Part shown: positions 32,784 to 44,164 of the stretch, in pieces | Layout: every line of letters starts with the position of its first letter | How positions within the stretch are numbered: position 1 is the stretch's first letter | Assembly (NCBI GenBank): GCA_040954595.2 | Contig: CM082590.2 | Location: forward strand, 558,001 to 622,000 | Length of the DNA: 64,000 nt | Direction of reading: 5' to 3' | From: Balanoglossus misakiensis | Taxonomy: Eukaryota > Hemichordata | The notes under the pieces: model-generated | Seen by the model: only the letters and a program-made list of their open reading frames with translations | Databases searched by the model: none | Told to the model about the DNA's origin: nothing | Position numbers and translations under genes: made by a program

Positions 32784-33446
32784 CAACAGACTTCAGATTT
32801 CGAATAAGGAATAAGTCACAGACTTCAGCTTTGAATAAGAAATAAGTCACAGACTTCAGAATCCGAATAAGGAATAAGTAACAGACTTCAGAATCCGAAT
32901 AAGGAATAAGTCACAGACTTCAGCTTTGAATAAGGAATAAGTCACAGACTTCAGCTTTGAATAAGGAATAAGTAACAAACTTCACATTCGAATAAGGAAT
33001 AAGGAATAAGTAACAAACTTCATATTCGAATAAGGAATAAGGAATAAGTCACAGACTTCAGCTTTGAATAAGGAATAAGTCACAGACTTCAGATTTCGAA
33101 TAAGGAATAAGTCACAGACTTCAGCTTTGAATAAGGAATAAGGAATAAGTAACAAACTTCACATTCGAATAAGGAATAAGTAACAAACTTCACATTCGAA
33201 TAAGGAATAAGGAATAAGTAACAAACTTCATATTCGAATAAGGAATAAGGAATAAGTCACAGACTTCAGCTTTGAATAAGGAATAAGTCACAGACTTCAG
33301 ATTTCGAATAAGGAATAAGTCACAGACTTCAGCTTTGAATAAGGAATAAGTAACAAACTTCACATTCGAATAAGGAATAAGTAACAAACTTCACATTCGA
33401 ATAAGGAATAAGGAATAAGTAACAAACTTCACGGACCCTTGAATTC
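32784..33446 (-). repeat. Minisatellite, right arm of giant inverted repeat
   Basis: The same units in reverse orientation (GGAATAAGTCACAGACTTCA and so on), ending at ACTTCACGGACCCTTGAATTC, which mirrors the left border TGAATTCTAGGTGTTGGAAG. Each arm is about 660 bp; the spacer is about 240 bp with poly-C and GATGACCCCCCC tracts. Confidence 0.95.
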
Positions 33447-33469
33447 TTCACGTTAATTTGAAAAACATA

Positions 33470-33705
33470 CATGCAAATCTTAAATGGGTACCCTTACGAA
33501 TATGCCTACCAAATTTCAACAAAGTCTGACAAGAGGTTTTAGAGAGAAAAAATGATCAAATAAGGCAAAAATTATAAATATGCAAATTTTGCAACAATTT
33601 AAACAAAACTATGGTAACTCAGATCACATATATGAAGCTTCATACTAAATGCATACATGCATGCATGCATGCATGCATGCATGTATGCATGTATCAATTT
33701 GACCC
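33470..33705 (+). repeat. Dispersed repeat R5 with tetranucleotide tail, copy A
   Basis: AACTATGGTAACTCAGATCA plus ATATGAAGCTTCATACTAAA, then an (ATGC)n microsatellite at about 33650-33690. Related copies at about 44165-44730 and, inverted, at 63790-64000. Confidence 0.75.
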
Positions 33706-33799
33706 TTTCTGGCCGGATATCCTATATATAGGAGAAATTTGGGTACGTTCCCAGAAAGCCAGGCTTGAAAGTATGGGGGCCAGTTCTGGTCAAAATTGT

Positions 33800-34090
33800 A
33801 GTTTATTAATAAAACGTGTTAGAATTAATTTTGTAGAGCCTGGAATTAATTTTACCAGTATATAGAATTAATTTTTATGTGCTTTAATTAATTTTTTGTA
33901 GTCATGCAGGATTAATTTTATGTGTTCTAAATAACTATTTTAGCTGATCTTTGTTAGAAATAATTTTGCCTACATCTCGAATTAATTTTACTTGTAGAGT
34001 CGAATTAATTTTACGTGTAGTGTTGAATTAATTACAGGTGTAGTGTGGAATTAATTTCACGTGTTGTGTCGAATTAATTTTACGTGGTCA
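33800..34090 (+). repeat. Tandem GAATTAATTTTACGTGTAG-type repeats
   Basis: Irregular 20-40-bp units, each containing GAATTAATTTTA followed by CGTG or similar. At least eight units; AT-rich satellite-like sequence just left of the BEL element. Confidence 0.8.
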
Positions 34091-34114
34091 GTTTTGTCAG
34101 TACCACTACAGACC

Positions 34115-34252
34115 ATGAGTTTGACGGACCGAAAGAGTTTTTTTGAAGGCAACCCGAAAGATTCGGAATCCGGAATCCAGTGGAACGGGCAGCAATCGCT
34201 ATGATGTAGACAACCCTGTTAGGAAGGGAAAGGCCAAGAAAAAGAAGGCAAA
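34115..34252 (+). pseudogene. Short coding-like remnant left of the BEL element
   Basis: Two overlapping frames look protein-like: MSLTDRKSFFEGNPKDSESG (stop at about 34203) and a basic frame ending VRKGKAKKKKA at the LTR border. It could be the 5' part of the same transposase-like ORF that reappears right of the element. Not proven. Confidence 0.3.
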
Positions 34253-35239
34253 TGTAGCGGCACACAAACAGACTTCCTTTTATGGCCAACTATATAGTCT
34301 GCTGCGCACTGCTTGGGGTAAACAGTCAGGGTAGATCTCTCCGCAATGCGTCCCTCTTTAACAAATCACTGCTAGTGTCAAATTCTTTGTCACGGGGTTT
34401 ATTCGACACTATACATAGACGTGGAACGGTAAACTTAAAGACGTGGAACGTAGAACGATTGACTGAAAATAAAATAAAATAATACACTACATAAGTATTT
34501 GTCACTGTTACACAACTCGAGGGTTCAAAGGTCAAGTTTACCACCTTGAACCATGGCCTCTTATGTAGGGCGCCCTCTAGAGGCAAGAAGCATGCACTTG
34601 CCCCCTCTAAAGTACTTTGCATTCCAAAGCCTAATTAATTATGCATAAAGCACTTTCAAACAGAAGAAACTCTAAATCTATAAAATACATCACTGAAGTC
34701 AAAAAGCAACTTGTGTTCGACGAACTGTCTAAATCAGAGTCCGTGGAAAGTCTTCGTATGAAATATGATGTATAAAACTGAATTGAAAATTGCCACATGC
34801 CATCTCTGCCAGGAGAGAATGGCCAACTTGTGTGGTACTCACAGTCCACGAATAAAACTCGATTTCTACAGAACATTTTGGCTCGAAAATAGGCTTACCG
34901 GAATTATGTGACCTCCTGGCTGTTAGCCCATCAAAACAATACAATTCGTGGACTGGTCCGTCCCTTTTTGAGTGTGTTTGAAGCACAAAACCGACACTCT
35001 CTCTTCAGCACAATGCTTGCTCTTTGAAAACCCATGTGCTTCTGAAACCTAATACTTACACTTGACTGAAGTTGGACTTTGATATGGTATTACATAATGG
35101 GGGTAATGCCCTTGACAGGAAGTATGAGTCACTGTTATACAAGTGCCTTGACCTAGTGTCGATACTAAGCAAATTTAAGTCAAACAGAAACCATAGAAAT
35201 AAAACTGCTACTTTAAGCTAAATATTTTTGGCCGTAACA
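34253..35239 (-). repeat. 3' LTR of the BEL/Pao element
   Basis: 987 bp by my boundary. It starts TGTTACGGCC right after the purine-rich tract and ends GCCGCTACA, giving the usual TGT...ACA ends with matching short inverted repeats. Positions 34253-34731 match the right LTR nearly base for base. Confidence 0.75.
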
Positions 35240-35376
35240 TTCCGGTCCCCTAATTGTAAGGAAATGCTTTCGGAGCAATTACCAAACTAGTAATAGGTCC
35301 AAAAATTACTAGATTTTGGTTCTGCGTTCCTAGACGGTAGTAGGGTGAATGCGACTACGAACGGATAGATTCTAGA

Positions 35377-37398
35377 CTATACTTGGCGCCACCTGCGACG
35401 AGCGTAGTTGTCGTTCTTGCAAAATATACCAGGTGGTAGATTCTGTGTGGGCTGCAACATCAGTAGATGATTCGGTGTGAGAACTTCAAGATCATTCGGA
35501 TCATCAGATAGCTTGGTGATGGGGCGACTGTTGATAATGGCTTCAACTTCACAGAACAACGTCTGCAGCGCTTCATCATCTAAACGAATAGCCTGTTCTT
35601 TCATCAAGGAGAACAATATCTTCCGTATGGTTCTGATCTGACGTTCCCATATTCCTCCGAAGTGAGATGCCGCTGGGGGGTTGAACTCCCACTTCACACT
35701 GTGTTGATATAGGGCTTCAGATATTTTGTGGTGATTCCACTTCTCAATTTCTTCGTGTAGTTCACGATTGGCACCGACGAAATTGGTTCCGTTGTCAGAT
35801 CTGATCACTTTCACTTGACCTCTTCTTGCTGTAGATCGTCGAAGGCTGTTGATGCATGAGTCTGTATCTAGCGAGTGTGCCACTTCGAGATGTACAGCCC
35901 GTGTCGCCAAACAAGTAAAGATGACTCCATACCTCTTCACTGTGCTGCGACCACGCTTGACTTCCAACGGGCCGAAGTAGTCTACACCTGTTCTCGTGAA
36001 TGGTGCTTCTTCTGGTGTGATGCGGTCTGCCGGCAGGTCTGTCATTTTCTGCTCACCGACCTTCGCTCTGTATCTTCGACAGATCACGCATTTTGCTATA
36101 ATGCTACGGACTGCAGTGTTTGCTCGCAGGATCCAAAACTTCTCCCTTAGTCTCGCCAACATTGAGTTTCTTCCCATATGTCCGACCGCACGATGTATCT
36201 CTTCTAAGATGAGTCTCGATACTGGAGTGTCCCTTGGGAGGACCATTGGGTGCTTGCTTTCTTCTGGTAGTGACGCTCGCTCAAGACGTCCGCCAACACG
36301 TATTATCCCATCTTTCAGCATCGGATCCAGCTTGTAAAGCGGGCTGGATTTCTTCACTTCTTCACCTTTCTGTAGGGCGGTGACTTCTTCCGGGAAGTGA
36401 CAATGTTGTGTGTCGCGTATAATCGCCTTCTCTGCTTCTTGTAACATTTCGAACGGGAGTGCTGGAATTTCACTTTCCTCCTTACTTCCCCTCTTTCTCA
36501 TCTTTTCTTTGCTGATCAGCTCTTCTTTACCTTTCGTCTCAGGTTCTTCATCGAGATTTTCTCTCAGCATCCCTTTCTGTTGAACTAATCTTCTTAGCTT
36601 TTCTTTCGCCAAGAGAATCCATCCCACTGTCTTCTTGAGTTTCTTCCAGACGGAAACACGTGATATGATGTCATCAATCACCAGTGTGGATGTGTCTGCT
36701 ATTACGGCGTTTATCTGTTTCTTGACCTCTGGGTCATCCTCCGGTATAATCTTCGATACCGATTGTTGTGTAGGCCATTCACTCTCCGGTCCCCATAGGA
36801 ACGCTGGGCCTTCTATCCATCTTTTGTTTCGGAGAAACTGGTGTACAGTCAGCCCTCTGGAAGCATCGTCAGCCGGGTTAGACTGTGTGTTTACGTACTT
36901 CCATTGGTGCATTTCCGAACCTTCACGAATTATGTTGATTCGATTTGAAACAAAGGTGTGGAAACGGGTGGTCTCGTTGGCGATGTATCTCAGTACTGAC
37001 ATGCTGTCTGTCCAGAAATATACCGCATCTATACGCTGATCCAACTCCCTCTCCAACAACTTGTTCATTCTGACTGCCACGGTAGCTGCCATCAATTCCA
37101 AACGAGGAATGGTGGTCTTCTTGAGTGGTGCCACTCTGGCTTTTCCCATCAGTAGAGCGCAATGAATTTCTCCGTCTTCATTCATCAGGCGAACATAGGA
37201 CGCAGTTCCATACCCATGCTCACTTGCATCGGAAAAATGATGTACTTCACACCGCTTCACCTCTCCAAAATCAGCCGGCTTGAAGCATCTACCGTATCTG
37301 ACAGTTCTTCTAGTTGTGGGAGATCGGTTAGCCATTGTCGCCATCTCTTCTGATCTCCTTGACTGATCGTCTGGTCCCATCCGAGATTTCTGTGGCAC
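35377..37398 (-). pseudogene. BEL/Pao RNase H and integrase
   Basis: 673 codons. RNase H: HHFSDASEHGYGTASYV (Asp), IPRLELMAATVAV (Glu), VYFWTDSMSVLRYI (Asp). Integrase: HHCC zinc domain (HRAVGHMGRNSM with CVICRRY), core Asp in FTRTGVDYFGPLEV, Asp in KVIRSDNGTNFVGA, Glu in FGGIWERQIRTIR. Stops at RRRWRQV, short of the C-terminal domain usually present. Confidence 0.94.
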
Positions 37399-38219
37399 AG
37401 ATCCTGTAGTAATATTCTCGCTGGCAGTATGAACGGTGATGCTAATCCCAGCGGATCGTAGACCGAACTGACGACTGATAATATGCCCCTTCTGCTTACA
37501 GGTCTGTCTTGGATGTCTATTTTAAATCCCAGAGTGTCTGGTTCGACCGACCAATACACCCCTAGAGCACGTTCGGTTGGCAGGTCATCATAGTCGAGCT
37601 TCAGTTGCTTAACTTCTTTGCCTCTCTCTTGTACGGGAATAGATTCCAAGACCTCACGACTGCTACTGATCCACTTCGTCAGACGAAAGCCTCCCATCTG
37701 GCAAGCTGCTGTCAGTTCTTGTGCTAACTTCATAGCTTCGGGCACACTACTCACTGACTTGAGACAGTCGTCCACGTAGAAATTTCTCATAATTGTGTCG
37801 ATGACTTCAGTATTGAATCTGTGGCTGTTGTCTTGAGCAGTTCTGTGTAGGGCTGTATTCGCACAACTTGGAGATGATACTGCTCCAAATAGATGAACCC
37901 GCATTTGGTAGACTTCTGGCTGGCTGTTAATGTTTCCCTCAGGCCACCAATAGAAGCAAAGACAATCACTGTCTTCTTTGGGCACCTGTACTTGGTGAAA
38001 CATTGCTTCTATGTCTGCCATCAGCGCTACTGGTTCCTGACAAAATCGCAACAGCACACCGACAAGATTGTTAGTCAGATCCGGCCCTTGTAATAATAGG
38101 TCATTGAGAGATATCCCCTGGAACTTCGCCGAACAGTCAAAGACAACACAGATCTTCTCTGGCTTCTTTGGGTGATAGACTCCGTGATGAGGTATATACC
38201 ATATCCTCCCATCGTCTTG
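37257..38219 (-). pseudogene. BEL/Pao reverse transcriptase
   Basis: Open from just after the 38220 stop: [45 protein letters not shown] (first catalytic Asp), [14 protein letters not shown] and [11 protein letters not shown], the YVDD active site. It loses the frame near 37,290, before the RNase H domain. Confidence 0.93.
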
Positions 38220-38672
38220 CTATGGCCTCTCTTGCTGAACTTTGACAGCGTAGCCCTTGTCAATTATATCTGACATGAACTTCTTATAGTCCTCCTGGAA
38301 CTTGGGATTTCTTCTGAATTTCCTCTCAAGTGACTTCAGGCGATTCAGAGCATACTGCTCATTGTTGGGTAGTCTGACTTCTTCACTACGAAATGGTAAT
38401 CCAATTTCGTAATGTCCATCTTTGAGTTTGATTGACTTGTTCACTTCATTCAGGAACTTCTTGTCCTCCTGTGAATGCTCTCTTTTATCATCAATGACTC
38501 GTTCTGGAAAATCCAAATTGATTGCGTGTCGCACTAACTGGTCTAATTTCTTCAGACCTTCGACTTCTTCCATCTCCTCTATTGCGATAACTTCCGCTCT
38601 GTTTACTGGATAGCCGCATCCCTCTGTGCTACGGTAGATTTGTTTTCTCTCACCACGCTCCAAGCGATCCAC
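38220..38672 (-). pseudogene. BEL/Pao pol, region before RT
   Basis: 150 codons including LPFRSEEVRLPNNEQYALNR and LKSLERKFRRNP, the conserved lead-in to BEL reverse transcriptase, ending DIIDKGYAVKVQQERP at a TAG stop. The downstream RT continues in the same frame, so a single nonsense change separates them. Confidence 0.88.
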
Positions 38673-38760
38673 CCAAGTCTTGTTCTGGATACATATGGTG
38701 TCTTGGGAGGGCCGGTTACAACTTCTAGTGGAGCGTATGCATCTGCCACTGCATTGCCGA

Positions 38761-39942
38761 TCAGCAAACCAACTTCTGCGTCGATTTGTGGAAGCTTAAT
38801 GTCTCGTAAATGCGGCCATTTGTTAATGTCTTTTCCTGTGTAGGAATGTACTGTCTGGAAACTGGCATCACTGATTTGGTGTACACTTTCGGTAAGTCAA
38901 CTGTGTAAGTGCACTTCAGGTCACATACTTCCAAGCCTTTCAGTACGTAGGTGTCCAAATTGTGTGTTGAACCCATCGTATTTATAGTGAGCTTCGATTT
39001 CCTGCCCGTTGTGTTAAGTTGTCTCATTAAGCTCTCCGAGCAAAATGATATGCTGCTTCCTGGATCCAAAAAGGCATATGTGTCAATCAGTCTGTCTGTG
39101 TCTTTGACCTTGATCTTGACTGGTATAATAGCCATCAGACATTCACCGTCTCCGGTCCCCATATGGCATTGTATGGCTTTGCCACCTGATGTGTAGTGGA
39201 CTGGAACGGGATTTCTGGCAGTGGCCTGCTGGGAACGTTCCCTCTTGTTCTTCAGCAATACTTGTCGCTCTTGATGCAAGGCTGTCGGATGGTTTCCTTG
39301 ACACTTAGCACATTTCGCCTTCTTTCGACAGTCTTTACTTCTGTGTCCGTATTTCAAGCAGCCAAAACACACACCTTTCTTACGTAAGAACTCCATTGTT
39401 TCTTCATGGCCTAGAGCAATCAGTGCGCTGCATTCGCCCAAAGAATGACTGGTATCTTGGCAATACGGGCACGGTCTTTCTGGCTTTGATGGTGAATAGG
39501 TCTTCTTACCTTCCCTGTTTGTCCCTTTGGCTTCGTCTGCATTTTGGGTGCTGAAGGATCTCTCTGGTTTTGACCTCCTGACGTTCTTCTGGCCGACACT
39601 GTTGTAAGGACTGTTTGTAGGTTCCTTACCATACACCGGATCGTTCAACTCTTCTGCTGCTTCTCTGATGAGTCTCACCATGTGTCGGAACTTGGCTTCC
39701 TTTCCTGCTCTCCTTTTCCGAGTTGCAAGTGTCCGCCACTTAACTTGCAGGAAGTTGGGAAGCTTCAACTGTATTTTTCTTAAGTTGTCTGTTTGCTCCA
39801 ACACTCTCATCGCTTCTATACTCTGGACTGCATGCTCACATTCAGTCAGGAAAATAGCAAAGTCATCCAATGCTTTATGGTTGTCTGCCTTAACGGGCGG
39901 CCAGTCAAGAACTTTCTTCACGAAAGCCCCGGTGGATGTCAC
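38761..39942 (-). pseudogene. BEL/Pao gag C-terminus, zinc knuckles and protease
   Basis: 393 codons. After the gag domain (LQVKWRTLATRKRRAG) there are two Zn-knuckle-like motifs, CFGCLKYGHRSKDC (CX2CX4HX4C) and CAKCQGNHPTALH. The aspartic protease block follows, reading AFLDPGSSISFCSESLMRQL, where Pro replaces the usual Ser/Thr after the catalytic Asp. The true frame leaves this ORF near 38,830 and resumes as LIGNAVADAYAPLEVV in another frame. Confidence 0.9.
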
Positions 39943-41491
39943 CGTATCTTCTCTTGAGCTCCTTTAAAGCCTTTTGGTAAGCTCGATCTGACGGTAGATG
40001 AGTATACCCACGGACGATCCTGTTAGCTTCACCTTCAGTGTAGTGTTCCAGGTAATGCATCCGGTCATCATCGTCTCTGGTGACTGCCTCAATCTTCGAT
40101 TTAAAAGCCTTAATAAATCTAGTGTTGTCCATGGGATTACCACTAAACTTCTTAAATTCTGAATGTGGCCTTTGTAGTTGGTCCACAATCGACTGCATGA
40201 CATCGACCGACTTCTTCTTCCTTCGGTGTCCTCTGGGTCTGAACGACAGCACAGAAATAGCGTCACTGGAGTCACTTTGCTCAGTGTCTGTATCGGTGTC
40301 ATGGGAGGAAACTTCAGAACCATCATCGTATTCATCAGAGTCTTCATCACTGGTATCTGTTTCTGGGTCCACTTCATGCCGATATGAAGTATTCTTACCA
40401 GCCTTTGGGTTTCTCTCTGGTGTCTTATTGTTGTGGCTTGAAGTTTCTCTTTCACCCTGTGATTTCTTCACTGGTGTCTTAACTTTGGGTCTTCTAAGCG
40501 CTGAACTGGTGCGGTTAGAAGTGGTCACTGCTGCAGACTTCTTCCTGTATGCAGTGTCTTTATCACTGTCGACCAGGGGCTCCTTCTTTATGTTGCTACT
40601 GGGATGTTGCTCAGGCTGATTTCCTTCCAAATCCCTGGCAGCTCTGTCCCTGGCTTCAGCAATCCGAAGTTTCTGTTGTAATTCGCTCTTTTTCTCCAAG
40701 AGTTCGAGTTCAAGTTTCTGCTTCGCAAGAGCTTCTTCCTCTTCGAAGTATTTAGCTTTCTCTCGCATTTCGGCGAGGTCTTGCACTTCTTTTACTCTGG
40801 CACTTGAAAGACATGTACAGCACGTAGAGGCATGTCCGGCCTTTGAGTCGTTGGGACAGCGAGCACCTGCTTGTGACACACTGTCTTCTGGTTGTATGAT
40901 GTCACTCCCAGCACGCCTTTCAGCAAGTGCAGCTCCACGCAGCCATCCTTCAACTGCACACTTGAACTGATTGAAGTGTTCTTCATCTTCTGGCAAACCT
41001 GGGACTTCATACTCTGAGGCAAACGGTCCTGAAAGACTGTGTAACTCATCCCTGATGGTGGAAAATTCTCTCCAGCATAATGTCCATTCTTCGTATGCTG
41101 AGCAAACGTCTGCTGGATTTCTGCCCCGATCAATCATGGTGTTGATTTCTTTCATCTTGCGTCTTAGCTTTGTACAGAAACGCTGTACCTCTGTCGTTTT
41201 TCTTTCATAAGCATAGATCTGTCCCTTCTCGGTTTGCTTTCTAATTCGAGAACTGCCACCTACAGCTCCTACCTCATGTTCTTTGGGTTTTCTGACCTTT
41301 GGTCTGGTATCTGGAAGACTCTTAGTTTCATTTTCTTCCTCTTCGGAACCAGTATCCATGTCCTCACTAACTTCTGAAGTTTGGCCCCATTCTTCAGGCT
41401 GTGACATTAAATGACCCTTTGAATCTTCGGGTTCTGTCCTCTCGCCTGTCTTCTCCTTTGATTCATGTTGACTTGCTTGCACGTCACTCAT
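39905..41491 (-). pseudogene. BEL/Pao gag, N-terminal part
   Basis: 528 codons from ATG 41491, only 48 bp inside the LTR. Charged N-terminus, a predicted coiled coil rich in Glu/Lys/Leu (LELELLEKKSELQQKLRIAE), an acidic linker, then the BEL gag signature FKKFSGNPMDNTRFIKAFKS and GEANRIVRGY. The frame ends after GFREESS; the rest of gag continues in another frame at 39942, so a shift has occurred. Confidence 0.9.
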
Positions 41492-41539
41492 CTTGAATCC
41501 TCCAGAGATCTCAATTGGTAGCCAATTCCGTCAATGAAA

Positions 41540-42017
41540 TGTAGCGGCACACAAACAGACTTCCTTTTATGGCCAACTATATAGTCTGCTGCGCACTGCT
41601 TGGGGTAAACAGTCAGGGTAGATCTCTCCGCAATGCGTCCCTCTTTAACAAATCACTGCTAGTGTCAAATTCTTTGTCACGGGGTTTATTCGACACTATA
41701 CATAGACGTGGAACGGTTAACTTAAAGACGTGGAACGTAGAACGATTGACTGAAAATAAAATAAAATAATACACTACATAAGTATTTGTCACTGTTACAC
41801 AACTCGAGGGTTCAAAGGTCAAGTTTACCACCTTGAACCATGGCCTCTTATGTAGGGCGCCCTCTAGAGGCAAGAAGCATGCACTTGCCCCCTCTAAAGT
41901 ACTTGCATTCCAAAGCCTAATTAATTATGCATAAAGCACTTTCAAACAGAAGAAACTCTTAATCTATAAAATATATCACTGAAGTCAAAAAGCAACTTGT
42001 GTTCGATGAACTGTCTA
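41540..42017 (-). repeat. 5' LTR fragment of the BEL/Pao element
   Basis: 478 bp, nearly identical to 34253-34731. The match ends abruptly at GAACTGTCTA, so the outer half of the LTR (about 508 bp) is missing and coding-like repeats begin instead. Confidence 0.8.
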
Positions 42018-42023
42018 TTGAAC

Positions 42024-43255
42024 CAGCCAGGAGTGATGAGGTGACTGCGGAGGCGGGCGAACCAGCCAGAACCCCGACAGAAGCTCCACCCAGGAGTGAT
42101 GAGGCGACTGCGGAGGCGGGCGAACCAGCCAGAACCCCGACAGAAGCTCCACCCAGGAGTGATGAGGCGACTGCAGAGGCTGGCTTACAAGCCAGTAAGC
42201 AGCAGAAGTCTGGCAGGAAACGTAATCACAAGTCCGATCGACCCGTTGTCGACTCAGACGGTGAGACAGAAGCTCCACCCAGGAGTGATGAGGTGACTGC
42301 GGAGGCGGGCGAACCAGCCAGAACCCCGACAGAAGCTCCACCCAGGAGTGATGAGGCGACTGCGGAGGCGGGCGAACCAGCCAGAACCCCGACAGAAGCT
42401 CCACCCAGGAGTGATGAGGTGACTGCGGAGGCGGGCGAACAAGCCAGAACCCCGACAGAAGCTCCACCCAGGAGTGATGAGGTGACTGCGGAGGCGGGCG
42501 AACCAGCCAGAACCCCGACAGAAGCTCCACCCAGGAGTGATGAGGCGACTGCGGAGGCGGGCGAACCAGCCAGAACCCCGACAGAAGCTCCACCCAGGAG
42601 TGATGAGGCGACTGCGGAGGCGGGCGAACCAGCCAGAACCCCCGACAGAAGCTCCACCCAGGAGTGATGAGGTGACTGCGGAGGCGGGCGAACCAGCCAG
42701 AACCCCGACAGAAGCTCCACCCAGGAGTGATGAGGCGACTGCAGAGGCTGGCTTACAAGCCAGTAAGCAGCAGAAGTCTGGCAGGAAACGTAATCACAAG
42801 TCCGATCGACCCGTTGTCGACTCAGACGGTGAGACAGAAGCTCCACCCAGGAGTGATGAGGCGACTGCGGAGGCGGGCGAACCAGCCAGAACCCCGACAG
42901 AAGCTCCACCCAGGAGTGATGAGGTGACTGCGGAGGCGGGCGAACCAGCCAGAACCCCGACAGAAGCTCCACCCAGGAGTGATGAGGTGACCGCGGAGGC
43001 GGGCGAACCAGCCAGAACCCCGACAGAAGCTCCACCCAGGAGTGATGAGGCGACTGCAGAGGCTGGCTATTACAAGCCAGTAAGCAGCAGAAGTCTGGCA
43101 GGAAACGTAATCACAAGTCCGATCGACCCGTTGTCGACTCAGACGGTGAGACAGAAGCTTCACCCAGGAGTGATGAGGTGACTGCGGAGGTGGGCGAACC
43201 AGCCAGAACCCCGACAGAAGCTCCACCCAGGAGTGATGAGGCGACTGCATAGGCT
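42024..43255 (+). repeat. 63-bp coding-type tandem array with interspersed 126-bp higher-order units
   Basis: The basic unit is 63 bp and reads as 21 residues in one open frame, starting RSDEATAEAG and ending PTEAPP. Every few units a longer 126-bp variant adds a basic segment (ASKQQKSGRKRNHKSDRPVV then DSDGET); these start near 42159, 42730, 43045 and 43240. Frame is kept for about 200 residues, lost at about 42642 by one extra C, and lost again in the 43060 variant by two added bases. Low divergence between units indicates recent expansion. Confidence 0.93.
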
Positions 43256-43519
43256 GGCTTACAAGCCAGTATTAAGCAGCAGAAGTCTGGCGGGAAACGT
43301 AATCTGAAGTCCGATTGACCCGTTGTCGACTCAGACGGTGAGACAGAAGTTCCATCCGGGAATGATCAGACGACCCCAGAGGCGGGCGAACCAGCCAGTT
43401 CCCCGCCAGTGACCCTATGTGCGACAGATGATAGCCACGAGACCTCCCCAGAAGACCCATCTGCTGCTCAGGTGAGCCCTCATCAGGCAGTCCCCTCGAC
43501 TTCCACTGGGAAGGTGGGA

Positions 43520-44031
43520 TCATCCAAGAAAGCAGTAAAAAAAAGGTGCGCTACAGTCCACCTGAGTATGAGCCCGAAATGATTTTGGACGCAGCAACAG
43601 GCTTGTTCCGATATAGATGGCCTGATGATGACCTTGAGGAGGATGAGGGAAAGTTGATGGACATTGATGAGGATGCGGCAGAGGACGATAACTTTTAAGA
43701 TCTGTCATTTCCTGGTACTCCATCTGAGGAGTCCGACTCCGAGGATGAAGCCCTAATAGACGAGGCCATACGGCAGGCCTTGAAAGAGGGGGACGAGTGG
43801 CGTCTTTCACAGCATGAGGACACTGAGATATTTCCCGAACCCCTGTTCGAGAATGAGCGTGGACCCACGTTTACTATGCGAACATATGCAAGGGAGTTGG
43901 TATACGTCCTGAAATTTATATCACCGGACATGATATCTTTGGCGGTGAAGGAAACGAACAAAGATGCGACGTATCACCAGCAATACGTCGTAGTGGTTTT
44001 GAGTGGTTTGACTAGAAAATTCTGTCTGTAG
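43520..44031 (+). pseudogene. piggyBac-like transposase N-terminal remnant
   Basis: Acidic stretch (EMILDAATGLFRYRWPDDDL, EEDEGKLMDIDEDAAEDD), a TAA stop near 43696, then EESDSEDEALIDEAIRQALK and ENERGPTFTMRTYARELVYV followed by LKFISPDMISLAVKETNKDA. The last block resembles the start of the piggyBac-type DDE domain (GP...YF..FFT.EL...IV..TN.YA pattern). A TTAA with GAAAGGG before it lies at 44170-44173, as a piggyBac end would have. No catalytic core remains. Confidence 0.5.
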
Positions 44032-44164
44032 ACCAAAACTCGTGCACCGATCGCCGTTATCGAGCACACTGCATTTATATTGGACAGCAAAACGTCTCAC
44101 AACTTGTACAACAGCCCCTTTTTGAACTTTATGCGGCGAGAAAGACATGCTCAGCCGCATATGA

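Larger units (their letters stand above)
34253..42017 (-). mobile_element. BEL/Pao LTR retrotransposon, decayed
   Basis: About 7.8 kb read leftward: truncated 5' LTR (42017-41540), gag, protease, RT, RNase H, integrase, a purine-rich tract (AGGGGACCGGAA) and a 3' LTR (35239-34253). The domain order RT-RNaseH-INT, the BEL-type gag and the integrase sequence place it in BEL/Pao. The polyprotein is broken by shifts near 39,930, 38,830 and 37,290 and by a stop at 38,220. The integrase lacks its usual C-terminal tail after RRRWRQV. Not autonomous. The LTR segments that can be compared are almost identical, so the insertion is fairly recent. Confidence 0.93.

Noticed and set aside
31848-33387. ORFs reading FVTYSLFLIPYS repeatedly
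   Set aside because: By-products of the 32-bp minisatellite; frame changes with unit length and no start or conserved domain.
31888-33446. CRISPR array
   Set aside because: Units are contiguous variable minisatellite repeats without unique spacers, in a eukaryotic genome.
35875-41210. Many plus-strand ORFs of 60-180 codons
   Set aside because: Antisense to BEL gag and pol, which have clear motifs on the minus strand.
42015-43250. Long minus-strand ORFs across the 63-bp array (HSWVELLSGFWLVRPPPQSP type)
   Set aside because: Antisense shadows of a tandem repeat whose unit length is a multiple of three; the plus-strand frame connects to transposase-like sequence.
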